Notes: generated by a model not told the origin, from the sequence alone. Positions 56,509 to 64,000 are shown, counted from the first letter of the stretch. The stretch is DNA of 64,000 nucleotides from CAVTBX01 sp963733135 (GCA_963733135.1 CAVTBX010000005.1:124001-188000), one strand, 5' to 3'. Program-made: numbers and translations.

Positions 56509-57429
56509 TCAGAACGTCGCGCGCGGGCGAGCGACGACCGAGACGCTTCCGGCTGCGAGGTCGTCCCAGGAGTACGCTCGAAAACTTCGTGCCAGCTTCA
56601 TCGTCTCGAGCCGCTTGCGCTCTTTCGGCCTCGGACCCCGCGTGTCGACGGTGAGGAGCTCGAAGCCCGCGCTCTCGATCAGCCGCAGGTAGTCGGGAAG
56701 CCGCAAGCGGTTCAGGTAGAGGAGCCGGGAGTTGAGGAGCCGCCAGACGCCCGGCGAGAAGCGGAGGAAGTTGTAGGGCGACACGTCCGGGTCGGCGTAC
56801 GCGAAGTGGTCTCGCATATCGATCCGGCAGCTCAGGATTCCTTGGGGCCGAAGCAGCCGGCGACACTCGGCGAGTATCGGCCCGATGTGCGGCTCGGGAA
56901 TGTGCTCGAGCGTGCTCGTGCTGGAGACGAAGTCGACCGACGCGGGCTCGAGCCCGGTGTCGCGCGCGTCGCAGGGCGCTCGGTACTCGATGCCGAACCG
57001 CGTCCCGAGATCGGCCTGAGAGCGAACCGACGGCCCAACGCCTCGAACGGGACGGCCCGCTGCGCGCTCGAGCCTCCTTTGGCCTTCCCGCAGCCTCCGG
57101 AGCGTCGCGTTCACGAGCTCGGGGCGAAGGTGGGGATCGACGTCCACGAGGATCTGACGCTCGACGCCGAGCGCCCAGAAGGTCAGGGGGATCGTCAGGT
57201 CCCAGCCGGCCCCGAACTCATAGAAGACGGCAGCAGAGAGCGGGCGATCCGGGCCGTGCTCCTCGAACGCCTGGAGGTGTGCGAGCGCACGCCTGCGGCG
57301 GCGGCGGAAGGTCACTTCGTTCGCAGGCAGGCTCCCCGTGATCCGGCGCTGGGCGAAGTAGTGAATGCGGTCGGTCTGCGGCAGGATGTCGACGACGTTC
57401 GCGGCGGCGGCTTTGACGATCCAGTTCAA
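56509..57429 (-). CDS. Class I SAM-dependent methyltransferase
   Basis: The product has 306 residues. AAVFYEFGAGWDLTIPLTFW is the SAM-binding motif I region, QILVDVDPHLRPELVNATLR motif II, and VDFVSSTSTLEHIPEPHIGP with ILAECRRLLRPQGILSCRID the motif III/IV block. The N-terminus (YFAQRRITGSLP) and C-terminus are typical of methyltransferases found near sugar or surface-polymer genes. Substrate unknown. It follows the kinase-like gene on the same strand by 15 bp, so they may be co-transcribed. Confidence 0.85.
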   Translation of the reverse strand: MNWIVKAAAANVVDILPQTDRIHYFAQRRITGSLPANEVTFRRRRRRALAHLQAFEEHGPDRPLSAAVFYEFGAGWDLTIPLTFWALGVERQILVDVDPHLRPELVNATLRRLREGQRRLERAAGRPVRGVGPSVRSQADLGTRFGIEYRAPCDARDTGLEPASVDFVSSTSTLEHIPEPHIGPILAECRRLLRPQGILSCRIDMRDHFAYADPDVSPYNFLRFSPGVWRLLNSRLLYLNRLRLPDYLRLIESAGFELLTVDTRGPRPKERKRLETMKLARSFRAYSWDDLAAGSVSVVARPRATF

Positions 57430-57444
57430 CGGCCGGCGCGCGAG

Positions 57445-58024
57445 CTACGCAGTCGGCAGCGTGATGCGGAGAAGCTCGCCGTCCCGGTCGAGCGAGCCAC
57501 CGAGCTCGCGGATGAGCCGGACCGCGACGGCGGCCTGGAGCTCGCGGAGCTCCTCCCCGAGGACGACGGGGGCCGAGTACCCGGTGAGCGGCCCGAGCTC
57601 GACCGTCGCGCCGTCGACCCGAACCGTGACCGACTGGAGCCCGCCGTGGCGGCGCGTGGCTCTGACGAGCTGGCCGAGCGCGCGACGCGTCGGCTCCTCG
57701 TCGACCTGCACGGGAGCACCGGCGCCCTCGACGTTCCCCTCCTCCTCGACCTCCGCCGCGGCGGCGCGCATGAGCTCGAGCGAGTCCACCTCCGTGAGCT
57801 GCGGCGTGGTACCGGCCTTCCTCGATCCGCGTGACGAGCGCGAGCTCCTCGAGCAGATCGGCGAGCTGCTTCGAGGCCGCCTCGATCATCTCCACGTAGC
57901 GGGGCGCGGGATCGTCCAGCTCGACGCGGCCGAGGGTCTTCGCGAACCCGTGAACAGTCGCGAGCGGAGTCCGGAGGTCATGGCATGCGAGGGCCACCAG
58001 ACGGGCGAAGCTGTCGTTCGTCAA
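57445..58024 (-). CDS. Histidine-kinase-like protein, HisKA region (one frameshift)
   Basis: About 193 residues over two frames. The first part has LVALACHDLRTPLATVHGFA, a HisKA dimerisation helix with the phosphoacceptor His, and ASKQLADLLEELALVTRIEE. A single extra base at about 57808 shifts the frame, and VDSLELMRAAAAEVEEEG continues; the tail (LRELQAAVAVRLIRELGGSL and RITLPTA) resembles a degenerate ATPase lid without N or G boxes. No sensor or membrane part is present. It may be a histidine phosphotransfer or accessory protein. It is divergent from folE2, 20 bp apart. Confidence 0.7.
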
Positions 58025-58044
58025 GGGGGTGCTACGTTAGCCGC

Positions 58045-59016
58045 GTGAGCGAGCGAACGACGCCCGCACTCGATCTCCAGGCCTCGACCCCCGAGGTCCG
58101 AATCGGCCTTTCGCGGGCCGGGGTGACCGGGGTTCAGAAGGCCGTTCGGATGCACCACGGCGGCGAGTCGGCACTCGTCCCAGCCGAGATCGATTGCTTC
58201 GTGGATCTCGACCCGGCCCAGAAGGGCGTCCACATGTCGCGATTCCCCGAGCTCTTCGGCGAGGCGATCGATGAGCTCGTGATCGGGGAGACGCTCCTCG
58301 TCGAGCGCCTTGCGGAGCACATCGCACGGCATATCGTCGAGCGCCAGGACGCCTGCCGCGCCGAGGTCTCGATCCGCGCGCGGTATCCACTCGAGCGGCT
58401 GACGCCCGTCTCCGGCCTCGAGACGCAGGAGCTGGTGACGCTCATCGGGATCGCCGCGGCGACGCCGGACGCCTCCCGCAGGGTCGTGGGCGCCGAGGCG
58501 ACTGGGATCAACGCGTGCCCGTGCGCGCAGGGAATGGTGCGCGAGCGGGCGGGAGAACGGCTCGGCGACGCAGGCTTCGACGATATCGACGTGGAGCGGA
58601 TCCTTGACCTCGTCCCACTCGCGACGCACAACCAGCGCGGCCTCGGGACGCTCTACCTCGGCACGGAGCTCCGGCTCGACGCCACCGACCTCGTCGGCAT
58701 CATCGAGCGGTCGATGAGCTCGCCGATCTACGAGCTCCTGAAGCGGCCCGACGAGCTCTTCGTCGTCGAGCACGCCCACCTCGCGCCACGCTTTGTCGAG
58801 GACTCCGTGCGGCTCAGCGTGCGTGCGGCGCTCGAGCAGGTCGAGGGACTCTCCGACGACGACTTCGTCCTCGCACGGCAGCGGAACTTCGAGACGATCC
58901 ACAACCACGAGGTGCTCGCCGAGCGGTTCGGAACAGTCGGCGAGCTGCGACGCGAGCTGGAGACGGGCGAGCACTCAGCCCGACACACCGAACTCAGGGA
59001 CTGGCTCCAGGGCTAG
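58045..59016 (+). CDS. folE2: GTP cyclohydrolase FolE2 (MptA type)
   Basis: The product has 323 residues from a GTG at 58045; TACGTT six bases upstream suggests a leaderless message. Family blocks are VGAEATGINACPCAQGMVRE with the metal-binding Cys, DLVPLATHNQRGLGTLYLG, MSSPIYELLKRPDELFVVEH and FVLARQRNFETIHNHEVLAE. It converts GTP to dihydroneopterin triphosphate for folate or other pterins without needing zinc in the way FolE does. It is divergent from the kinase-like gene. A decayed copy of its 3' end lies 105 bp past its stop. Confidence 0.93.
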   Translation: MSERTTPALDLQASTPEVRIGLSRAGVTGVQKAVRMHHGGESALVPAEIDCFVDLDPAQKGVHMSRFPELFGEAIDELVIGETLLVERLAEHIARHIVERQDACRAEVSIRARYPLERLTPVSGLETQELVTLIGIAAATPDASRRVVGAEATGINACPCAQGMVRERAGERLGDAGFDDIDVERILDLVPLATHNQRGLGTLYLGTELRLDATDLVGIIERSMSSPIYELLKRPDELFVVEHAHLAPRFVEDSVRLSVRAALEQVEGLSDDDFVLARQRNFETIHNHEVLAERFGTVGELRRELETGEHSARHTELRDWLQG

Positions 59017-59043
59017 CCGCGGACCTCGGCCTTGTCCCATCCG

Positions 59044-59111
59044 GACACGGCCAGGTGCCTGGCACCGAAGTGCGCGGAACAGTGACGCGAATGTGACGGA
59101 AGCGCGCGTGC
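59044..59111. repeat. 68-bp direct repeat, copy 1
   Basis: The 68 bases are identical to 59932-59999, 888 bp away. The unit starts GACACGGCCAGGTGCCTGGC, contains the palindrome GGTGCCTGGCACC, and ends GGAAGCGCGCGTGC. Copy 1 lies between the folE2 stop and the folE2-tail remnant. Confidence 0.95.
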
Positions 59112-59121
59112 TGGCCCCGCC

Positions 59122-59221
59122 AATCCGTCACGAGGGTGCCCGCCGAGCGGTTCGGGACCGTGGCGGCCTGCGGCGGAAGCTCGACACGGGCCGGCACAGA
59201 GAGCTCAAGGGCTGGGCGTAG
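59122..59221 (+). pseudogene. Decayed duplicate of the folE2 3' end
   Basis: The sequence parallels the last codons of folE2: ATCCG-CACGAG, then GCCGAGCGGTTCGG as in folE2 (VLAERFGTV), and after a small frame change LRRKLDTGRHRELKGWA with a TAG stop, against LRRELETGEHSARHTELRDW in folE2. No start or 5' part exists. The 68-bp repeat lies between the intact gene and the remnant. Confidence 0.7.
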
Positions 59222-59235
59222 GCTGCTCGCGAGAC

Positions 59236-59384
59236 CGGGCGAGGCATGTCTCGGCCCTACAAGTCGCGTGGGTGACCGCGGGCGGGACAAGTCCCGCCCC
59301 TACGACCGGGTATCCGAATCACTATGTAGGGGCCGGACTTGTCCGGCCCGCCGGGCTGCGGGGGCTAGGCATGCCTCGCCCCCA
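59236..59384. repeat. Four palindromic TAGGGGC-family repeats
   Basis: In the gap after folE2: a variant GGGCGAGGCATGTCTCGGCC at 59238-59257; GGGCGGGACAAGTCCCGCCC at 59280-59299, then CTAC; GTAG then GGGCCGGACTTGTCCGGCCC at 59330-59349; and an imperfect GGGGCTAGGCATGCCTCGCC at 59362-59381. Outer GGGC/GCCC is shared while the palindromic core changes. No gene is seen here. Confidence 0.75.
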
Positions 59385-59421
59385 CGGGACTCCCAGCAAC
59401 TGATGGCTCGAGGCGGGCGGA

Positions 59422-59847
59422 CTACCTGTGCGCCCTCCAACGGGGCGAGCCGTCAGTAGTGCAGTTTGTGTGTGCATCGCTCGGGTCGGACGGCCCGTAG
59501 CTCAGCTTCCCGCGCGCCCTCTTGCCGCTCTTCTTGATCGTGCCGTCAACACGCGCCGTGCCGGAAGAGAAATTGAACTCGTAATGGAACTTCCGATTGT
59601 TCACGTCAACCACGTTCTCAGTGCTGAACCGAACCTTTGTATCTCCCTCGTCGCAGTTGACCGGCACCCGGCTGAGCTTGAAGATGCCGGCCCGCTTGGG
59701 CTTTCCCTCCCTGAAATCAACTAGGAACGAGATCTTGCCTCCGCCAACCAGCTGGCCGTCGAACTGCCTGACTCTCGCGCTACTCGGTGCGACCACCAAG
59801 CCAGCAACGAGGACGGCCGCGAAGGCGCCCGCAATCATCCGCCGCAT
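59422..59847 (-). CDS. Small secreted protein of unknown function
   Basis: The product has 141 residues, starting at the ATG at 59847 with GGAGGGAGAG upstream. MRRMIAGAFAAVLVAGLVVA is a signal peptide. The mature part is beta-rich: GGGKISFLVDFREGKPKRAG, VPVNCDEGDTKVRF, FHYEFNFSSGTARVDGTIKK and YGPSDPSDAHTNCTTDGSP, with two cysteines likely forming a disulfide. It resembles small extracellular proteins annotated as hypothetical in actinobacteria. It lies between the two identical 68-bp repeats. Confidence 0.75.
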   Translation of the reverse strand: MRRMIAGAFAAVLVAGLVVAPSSARVRQFDGQLVGGGKISFLVDFREGKPKRAGIFKLSRVPVNCDEGDTKVRFSTENVVDVNNRKFHYEFNFSSGTARVDGTIKKSGKRARGKLSYGPSDPSDAHTNCTTDGSPRWRAHR

Positions 59848-60153
59848 TGCACTCTCCCTCCGATCAGCCTGTCCGCGACAGGCGCGCCGAGGCGATCCTA
59901 GGCAGGGTGGGGTGCCCAAATCGTCCGATCAGACACGGCCAGGTGCCTGGCACCGAAGTGCGCGGAACAGTGACGCGAATGTGACGGAAGCGCGCGTGCG
60001 CCCTCGTTCGGACACGGCTAGGTGCGTTGCATCGAAATGCGTACAACCGGTGACGGGATCCCGCCCGTACGACCATGCGGATGTAGGGGCCCGACTCGTC
60101 CGGCCCGCCGGCTTGTAGGGGCGAGGCATGCCTCGCCCGCTTGTGCCCCGGCC
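59848..60153. repeat. Repeat-bearing gap before plsY
   Basis: The 306-bp gap has no gene. It holds 68-bp repeat copy 2 (59932-59999), a diverged third copy beginning GACACGGCTAGGTGCGTTGC at about 60011, a degenerate TAGGGGCCCGACTCGTCCGG at about 60083, and the perfect palindrome GGGCGAGGCATGCCTCGCCC at 60119-60138. Confidence 0.75.
59932..59999. repeat. 68-bp direct repeat, copy 2
   Basis: Identical to 59044-59111 over all 68 positions and in the same orientation. It lies just upstream of the small secreted protein gene's start region and is followed by a diverged third copy. Confidence 0.95.
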
Positions 60154-60765
60154 TCAGGCGCCCTGGGCCGCCCGCCGGCGGCGGAGCTCGAAGCGGTTCT
60201 CCGTCCCGCGGAAGAGGCGGGCGATGTTCCCCTTGTGGAGCAGCACGATCCCGAAAGCCGCCCCGACTGTGAACGCGACGACCGGCCATGAGGCGCCGAA
60301 GAGGATTGCGAAGAGCGGCAGCGTCGCGGCGCTGACCATCGACGCAACGGACGCGTAACGGGTCACGAGGAAGACGACGATCCAGACGCCGGCCGCGGCC
60401 AGGCTGGCGAACGTCGCGAGTCCGAGGCCGACCCCGCCGGTGGTCGCGACCATCTTCCCGCCCTTCCCCCACTTGAGGAAGAGCGGACGCCAGTGGCCCG
60501 CCATCGCGGCAACACCGGCGAGCACGCCGATGAGGTCGCCGCCGAGCCAGCGGCCGAGGAGCGCCGCGGCTAGCCCCTTGGCCACGTCGAGGAGCGCGAC
60601 GGTGAGACCCCAGCGGAAGCCGAGGACGCGCCAGACGTTCGTCGCGCCGGGGTTGCCGCTGCCGGCCGTCCTGATGTCGAAGCGGAGGAAGAGGCGAGGC
60701 AGCCAATACCCCCACGGCATGGAGCCGAGGAAATAGCCGGCGACGATTGCGAGCGCCTCGACCAT
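60154..60765 (-). CDS. plsY: Glycerol-3-phosphate acyltransferase PlsY
   Basis: The product has 203 residues and about five membrane helices. The family motifs are LGSMPWGYWLPRLF, DIRTAGSGNPGATNVWRVLG (motif with Ser/Gly/Asn), LDVAKGLAAALLGR and MAGHWRPLFLKWGKGGKMVA (His and GGKxxA). It transfers the acyl group of acyl-phosphate to glycerol 3-phosphate, the first step of phospholipid synthesis. Length is normal. The stop is followed by the palindrome-bearing gap. No partner PlsX is in view. Confidence 0.95.
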   Translation of the reverse strand: MVEALAIVAGYFLGSMPWGYWLPRLFLRFDIRTAGSGNPGATNVWRVLGFRWGLTVALLDVAKGLAAALLGRWLGGDLIGVLAGVAAMAGHWRPLFLKWGKGGKMVATTGGVGLGLATFASLAAAGVWIVVFLVTRYASVASMVSAATLPLFAILFGASWPVVAFTVGAAFGIVLLHKGNIARLFRGTENRFELRRRRAAQGA

Positions 60766-60928
60766 CTAGTCGATCAAGCTAGATGATCGATCGGCAATTC
60801 CGGCGCCGCCGGCTGGTGGCCCAGACGCGGCGCGACGCTGCGCCCTCGTCCTTGCCAAGGCAACCCTGCCTTGGCCGCGGACGATGACGCCGCCTCGCTT
60901 GGTCTGGATCAGACCCACGGCACCCCAA
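60766..60928. other. Gap between the SOD stop and the plsY start
   Basis: The 163-bp gap on the minus strand runs from the SOD stop to plsY. Besides the hairpin at 60854-60875 it contains an AT-richer stretch with overlapping GATC and CTAG palindromes at about 60765-60795. I see no gene. Confidence 0.45.
60854..60875. terminator. Hairpin downstream of the superoxide dismutase gene
   Basis: GCCAAGGCA at 60854-60862 and TGCCTTGGC at 60867-60875 are perfect 9-bp arms with a 4-base loop. It lies 54 bp beyond the SOD stop on the minus strand. No T-run follows in either direction. Confidence 0.55.
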
Positions 60929-61558
60929 CTACCGACCGACCATATGGATCTCGTACCTCGAGACCCACTCGTTGACGATTCCCCAGTCCAGGTTCCCGAA
61001 GAACGCGTCGATGTACGAGGCACGGTCGGTCTGGTAGTCGAGGAAGTAGGCGTGCTCGTAGACATCGAGCGCGACGAGCGGCGTGGCGTTCCAGATCGGG
61101 AACGTGTTCTGGGCGTCGCCGAGGTAGTTGAAGAGCCGCTCCTCGTCCCAGTCGTAGGCCGTCCAGGCCCAGCCCCGCGCCGCCATTCCCGTCGCCTTCA
61201 GGTCGTCGCGCCAGTCCGCGACGCTGCCGAAGTCCCGCTTGATGAGGTCGCCGATGAGACCGTCGGGATCGCCGCCCCCGCCGCCCAGGTGGTCGAAGTA
61301 GACCTCGTGGTTCTTGACGCCGCCGATCGCGAAGGTGAGATCGGTCTTGAGGGATCGCACCTCGGAGTAGACCTGGTTCGCGGCGGAGAGATCGACCTCG
61401 CCGAGCTTTCCGAGGATCTCGTTCCGCTTGTTCACATAGCCCTGGTAGAGCTTGTAGTGAGCCTCGACGGACGCCCGAGAGATGCCGTCCATGTCGTAGA
61501 GCTCGGGGCGGAGCTCGCGCGCCGCAATCTCCTCGTGGTTGAACGCCAGCGTGGCCAT
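60929..61558 (-). CDS. Fe/Mn superoxide dismutase
   Basis: The product has 209 residues; GAGAGGAGA lies upstream of the ATG. Expected metal ligands are His34 (EAHYKLYQGYVNKRNEIL), His83 (GGVKNHEVYFDHLGG), Asp165 and His169 (VALDVYEHAYFLDYQ). The motif WAWTAYDWDEERLFNYLGD follows. The first ligand region (HYKLYQGYV) differs from the usual HHxxYV, placing it in a divergent subfamily. It converts superoxide to peroxide and oxygen in the cytosol. It is divergent from the SDR gene at 61612 (53 bp). Confidence 0.92.
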   Translation of the reverse strand: MATLAFNHEEIAARELRPELYDMDGISRASVEAHYKLYQGYVNKRNEILGKLGEVDLSAANQVYSEVRSLKTDLTFAIGGVKNHEVYFDHLGGGGGDPDGLIGDLIKRDFGSVADWRDDLKATGMAARGWAWTAYDWDEERLFNYLGDAQNTFPIWNATPLVALDVYEHAYFLDYQTDRASYIDAFFGNLDWGIVNEWVSRYEIHMVGR

Positions 61559-61611
61559 CTTCGTCCGGTGTCTCCTCTCGTCGTAGCTCGCGCGGACTCT
61601 ATCTTTCCCTT

Positions 61612-62286
61612 GTGCCCGACTCCTCGCACTCGGCGCTCGTGACCGGCGGAACCGGTCGGGTCGGGCGGGCCCTCGCGGCGCGACTCGAGGCGGAGGGGTA
61701 CCGGGTTCGCGCGGCGGGCCGCGAGGACGGCGACGTAACAGACGTGCGTGCAGTGCATGCGTTGGTGGAACGCGCCGCGGGCGAGCTCGGCGGCCTCGAC
61801 GTCCTCGTCTGCGCCGCGTCAGCTGGATTCGAGCCGCGGCCCGTCGAGGAGGTGTCGGAAGGGGACTGGGAAGCAGCGCTCGACACGACCGCGAAGGGGA
61901 CGTTCTTCACGCTTCAGGCGGCGGCACCATGGCTCCGGCGGTCTGAGGAGGGAGTCGCCGTCGTCATCGAGGACGTCGCGTCTTTCCAGGCCTGGCCGCT
62001 CTTCGGCCCACACTGCGCGGCCAAGGCGGCGCAGGCGATGCTGACCCGCGTCTTCGCGCGAGCCTTGGCGCCGGACGTGCGGGTCTGCGGGATCGCACCC
62101 GGCACCGTCGCCGCCGAGCCAGAGCAGGAGAAGCGGCGGGCCGCCGAGTCGCTCCTGGGTCGGATCGGCTCCCCCGAGGACGTCGCCGACGCCCTGATGT
62201 TCCTCCTCGGAGCGGAGTTCGTGACCGGGACGACGCTGGTCGTCGACGGCGGCCGCTCGATCGCTCGCCGATCCGCCGGGGCTTGA
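61612..62286 (+). CDS. SDR-family protein, pteridine-reductase-like, with His at the Tyr position
   Basis: The product has 224 residues with a GTG start; TATCTT is exactly six bases upstream, suggesting leaderless translation. ALVTGGTGRVGRALAARLEA binds NAD(P); VLVCAASAGFEPRPV and CGIAPGTVAAEPEQ are conserved blocks. The active-site region WPLFGPHCAAKAAQAML has the Lys, but the usual YxxxK Tyr is His. Pteridine-reductase-like SDRs show related variants. With folE2 in the window a pterin role is conceivable, but they are 2.6 kb apart. Catalysis may be altered. Confidence 0.8.
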   Translation: MPDSSHSALVTGGTGRVGRALAARLEAEGYRVRAAGREDGDVTDVRAVHALVERAAGELGGLDVLVCAASAGFEPRPVEEVSEGDWEAALDTTAKGTFFTLQAAAPWLRRSEEGVAVVIEDVASFQAWPLFGPHCAAKAAQAMLTRVFARALAPDVRVCGIAPGTVAAEPEQEKRRAAESLLGRIGSPEDVADALMFLLGAEFVTGTTLVVDGGRSIARRSAGA

Positions 62287-62307
62287 GCTTCGTATCGCTC
62301 CGTGGTA

Positions 62308-62862
62308 ATGGGTGCAGCCATCTCCGCCCTCGAGTCCGACGGGATCCTCATCGAGCGCACCGGCCGCGGAGACCGAGACGCGTTCGAGGAGCTCTACCGT
62401 CGTTTTGCCCGACCTGTCCTCGCGATGGCACGCCGCCAGCTCGGCGACTACGGACGCGCGGAGGAGGCGGCGCAGGAGACCTTCACGGCGGTCTGGCGTT
62501 CGGCTCGGAGCTACCGGCGCGAGCGAGGCAGCGGCTCCGCCTGGCTCTACGCCGTCGCCCGTCACGCCATCATCGACCGCGCGCGGCAACGCGTCGAGCC
62601 GGCGGTCGAGGTGCCCGAGCAGGTGGCGGCCGACAGCGGCCCGGATGAGGTCGCCGAACTCTCGTGGCTCACGTGGCGCGTTCACGCCGCACTCGAGCGA
62701 CTCCCGGAGCGCGAGCGGGTCGTCCTCGAGCTCGCCTACTGGAGCGGGCTCTCGCAGACCGAGATCGCGAGCTATCTGGACGTGCCCCTCGGAACGGTGA
62801 AGACTCGGACGCGCGCCGGGCTCGCGCGGCTCTCGACACTCCTGGATGAGGTGCGCGAGTGA
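62308..62862 (+). CDS. ECF-type RNA polymerase sigma factor
   Basis: The product has 184 residues from the ATG at 62308 (a GTG two codons earlier is possible). Region 2 has DAFEELYRRFARPVLAMARR and AEEAAQETFTAVWRSARSYR; region 4 has LPERERVVLELAYWSGLSQT and EIASYLDVPLGTVKTRTRAG. The linker is short, as in ECF factors. It overlaps the anti-sigma gene by 4 bp (GTGA), the classical arrangement. It probably controls a stress regulon held off by that partner. Confidence 0.93.
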   Translation: MGAAISALESDGILIERTGRGDRDAFEELYRRFARPVLAMARRQLGDYGRAEEAAQETFTAVWRSARSYRRERGSGSAWLYAVARHAIIDRARQRVEPAVEVPEQVAADSGPDEVAELSWLTWRVHAALERLPERERVVLELAYWSGLSQTEIASYLDVPLGTVKTRTRAGLARLSTLLDEVRE

Positions 62863-63476
62863 CTGAGCGGCCCGACCTTCGCGAGATTGTCGGCGACGAG
62901 GTCTCCGAAGAGGAGCTTCGGAAGCTCAGCGCGGTCGACGCGCTCCTGCGCTCGGTGCCCGGGCCTCCGCCCGAGGTTCCGGCGACCCTGGCGCATGCGG
63001 TGCGTAGCAGCACGGCCACTGAGTTCTGGGGCCGGCGGCATCTCTCGGTGGCCGCGGTGATCGCGGCTGTGCTCGCGGCGATGTCGGTCGGCGTGGGAGC
63101 CTGGCTCGGCGGCAGCCCCAGCTTTGAGTCACAGAGGGAGATCAAGCTCGCGGCCACCGACGATGCCCCCGGGGCCTCGGGCCGCATCCGCCTGGGCGCG
63201 GCCGAGCAGGAGGGCAACTGGACGCTCGAGCTCGAGACGGCAGGGCTGCCCGAGCTCCCGGCCGGGGGGTACTACGTGCTCTGGCTCGCCCAGGACGGCG
63301 AGTACGCGGGCCCATGCGGCACCTTCCGGGCCGGTGAGGGCGTAACGACCGTCCGAATGAACGCCTCCTATCGGCTGGACGATTACGACGAGTGGGTCGT
63401 GACCGCAGTTCGGCCTGGCGATCCAGACGACGCCGAGCCGCCGTGGCTTCTCCACGCCCCCATCGAGCAGGCGTAG
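62859..63476 (+). CDS. Membrane anti-sigma factor (RskA-like)
   Basis: The product has 205 residues. The N-terminal cytoplasmic part (REIVGDEVSEEELRKLSAVD, ALLRSVPGPPPEVP) is followed by one membrane helix (LSVAAVIAAVLAAMSVGVGA) and an extracytoplasmic beta domain with NWTLELETAGLPELPAGGYY and YVLWLAQDG, the RskA-type C-terminal domain. It should bind the ECF sigma at the membrane until a signal triggers its cleavage. It starts with GTG overlapping the sigma stop and converges on the GST gene 5 bp away. Confidence 0.88.
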   Translation: MTERPDLREIVGDEVSEEELRKLSAVDALLRSVPGPPPEVPATLAHAVRSSTATEFWGRRHLSVAAVIAAVLAAMSVGVGAWLGGSPSFESQREIKLAATDDAPGASGRIRLGAAEQEGNWTLELETAGLPELPAGGYYVLWLAQDGEYAGPCGTFRAGEGVTTVRMNASYRLDDYDEWVVTAVRPGDPDDAEPPWLLHAPIEQA

Positions 63477-63481
63477 GTTTC

Positions 63482-64000
63482 TTAGCGACCGTGCACCGAG
63501 GCTCCGCCGGCTTCCGCCTGCGCGCTGGGCGGGTACGGCTCGAGATCGTTCTGGAATCCAGGGAGCGCCTCCACGCGGCCGAGCCATGCCCGTACCGCAC
63601 CGCCAAGGTCGACATCGGCATCGGGCGCGAGATGGACGTACGCGTAGAGCCCCACGTCGGCAACGGTCGGGCCGTCGCCGACGAGCCATTCGCGCCCCTC
63701 GAGGTGACGCTCGAGAACATCGAGTCGCGGCGGAGCCCGCCTCGCGGAAGCGGGCAACCACCTCCTGGCGTCCCGCATCGCGACCGGTGAGCAGCCAGAA
63801 CCGCCCGGTGCCGATATTCGGCTCGACGAGGTTCTGCTCGAAGAAGAGCCAGCCGAGAACGCGGGCCTCGGCCACCGGCTCGACAGGAAGGAACTCGGTT
63901 CCACGAGCTAGATGGACGAGGATCGCGTTCGACTCGGGTATGACTTCGCCCGAGTCGAGCTCGAGGACGGGAGTGCGCCCGGCCGGATTCCTCGCGAGGT
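63482..64000 (-). CDS. Glutathione S-transferase-like protein, 5' end outside the window, one frameshift
   Basis: The frame enters from the right edge reading LARNPAGRTPVLELDSGEVI and PESNAILVHLARGTEF, the thioredoxin-fold glutathione site of GSTs. VAEARVLGWLFFEQNLVEPN follows. A shift at about 63735-63745 then leads to RLDVLERHLEGREWLVGDGP and TVADVGLYAYVHLA, the C-terminal helical domain, and a stop at 63482. Joined, the protein is a normal GST; the first 40 or so residues lie outside the window. It may detoxify electrophiles, though actinobacteria seldom make glutathione, so its thiol is uncertain. Confidence 0.85.

Noticed and set aside
59136..59459. A 107-codon plus-strand frame after folE2
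   Set aside because: It is made of the folE2-tail remnant and translated palindromic repeats (ARPGEACLGPTSR), a known type of spurious gene call.
59864..60715. A 283-codon minus-strand frame overlapping plsY
   Set aside because: Its right part is plsY in the wrong frame and its left part is translated intergenic repeats.

Overview
The window is about 70% GC, densely coded and rich in GTG starts, Tat-type signal peptides, a FolE2-type GTP cyclohydrolase, a Clp_N-domain regulator and apparently leaderless genes. This fits an actinobacterium, probably a deep-branching uncultured lineage such as Thermoleophilia (Gaiellales or Solirubrobacterales). The lineage is inferred from protein style only. 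There is no plasmid, phage, IS, CRISPR, rRNA or tRNA signal, so this looks like ordinary chromosome. At least eight genes carry single-base frameshifts inside otherwise full-length families. The most economical reading is residual indel error in an assembled sequence, not mass gene decay.

Region 1-5.3 kb holds a truncated DUF4331 gene with a small partner, a DUF1801 protein, two gene-tail fossils (VOC and LuxR), a TetR regulator with a perfect operator coupled to a hydrolase-glycosyltransferase fusion, and a DUF1360 membrane protein. Region 5.4-16.6 kb is one giant secreted protein of about 3,700 residues, with five malectin-like domains, many FN3 units and an embedded sugar-dehydrogenase-like beta-propeller. 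Region 16.7-24.7 kb is a metal and oxidative-stress block: a multicopper oxidase translationally coupled to a ZIP transporter, 1-Cys peroxiredoxin, HtrA protease, a Tat-lipoprotein intradiol dioxygenase, a two-component system and MscL.

Region 24.8-32.1 kb is a tightly overlapping seven-gene sugar catabolic operon: sugar-acid dehydratase, glucose-type dehydrogenase, xylose-isomerase-like protein, GlcG-like protein, xylulokinase, SDR and Gfo/Idh/MocA dehydrogenase. Region 32-38.7 kb has a PhoX-family protein, an FTR1 iron permease with an imelysin/EfeO-like lipoprotein, and a DMT exporter. Region 38.7-42 kb is an operon of three pilin-like genes. Region 42-47 kb has a LURP-one-like protein, an MMPL transporter with a recognisable promoter-operator, and a surface protein with a Pro/Glu-rich tail.

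Region 47-64 kb is housekeeping and stress: aconitase divergent from a BolA-glutaredoxin pair (iron-sulfur metabolism), a Clp_N-HTH regulator, a CDF metal exporter, the primary sigma factor, asparaginase, an Fpg-family glycosylase, a methyltransferase, a kinase-like protein, FolE2, PlsY, Fe/Mn superoxide dismutase, an SDR, an ECF sigma/anti-sigma pair and a truncated GST. The gaps from 53 to 60 kb carry several families of short palindromic repeats, two identical 68-bp direct repeats, and a decayed copy of the folE2 3' end.

The most interesting candidate system is the multicopper oxidase-ZIP pair. Its leaderless promoter and start codon lie inside an 11-bp perfect inverted repeat, and the layout is reminiscent of the yeast Fet3-Ftr1 oxidase-permease logic.
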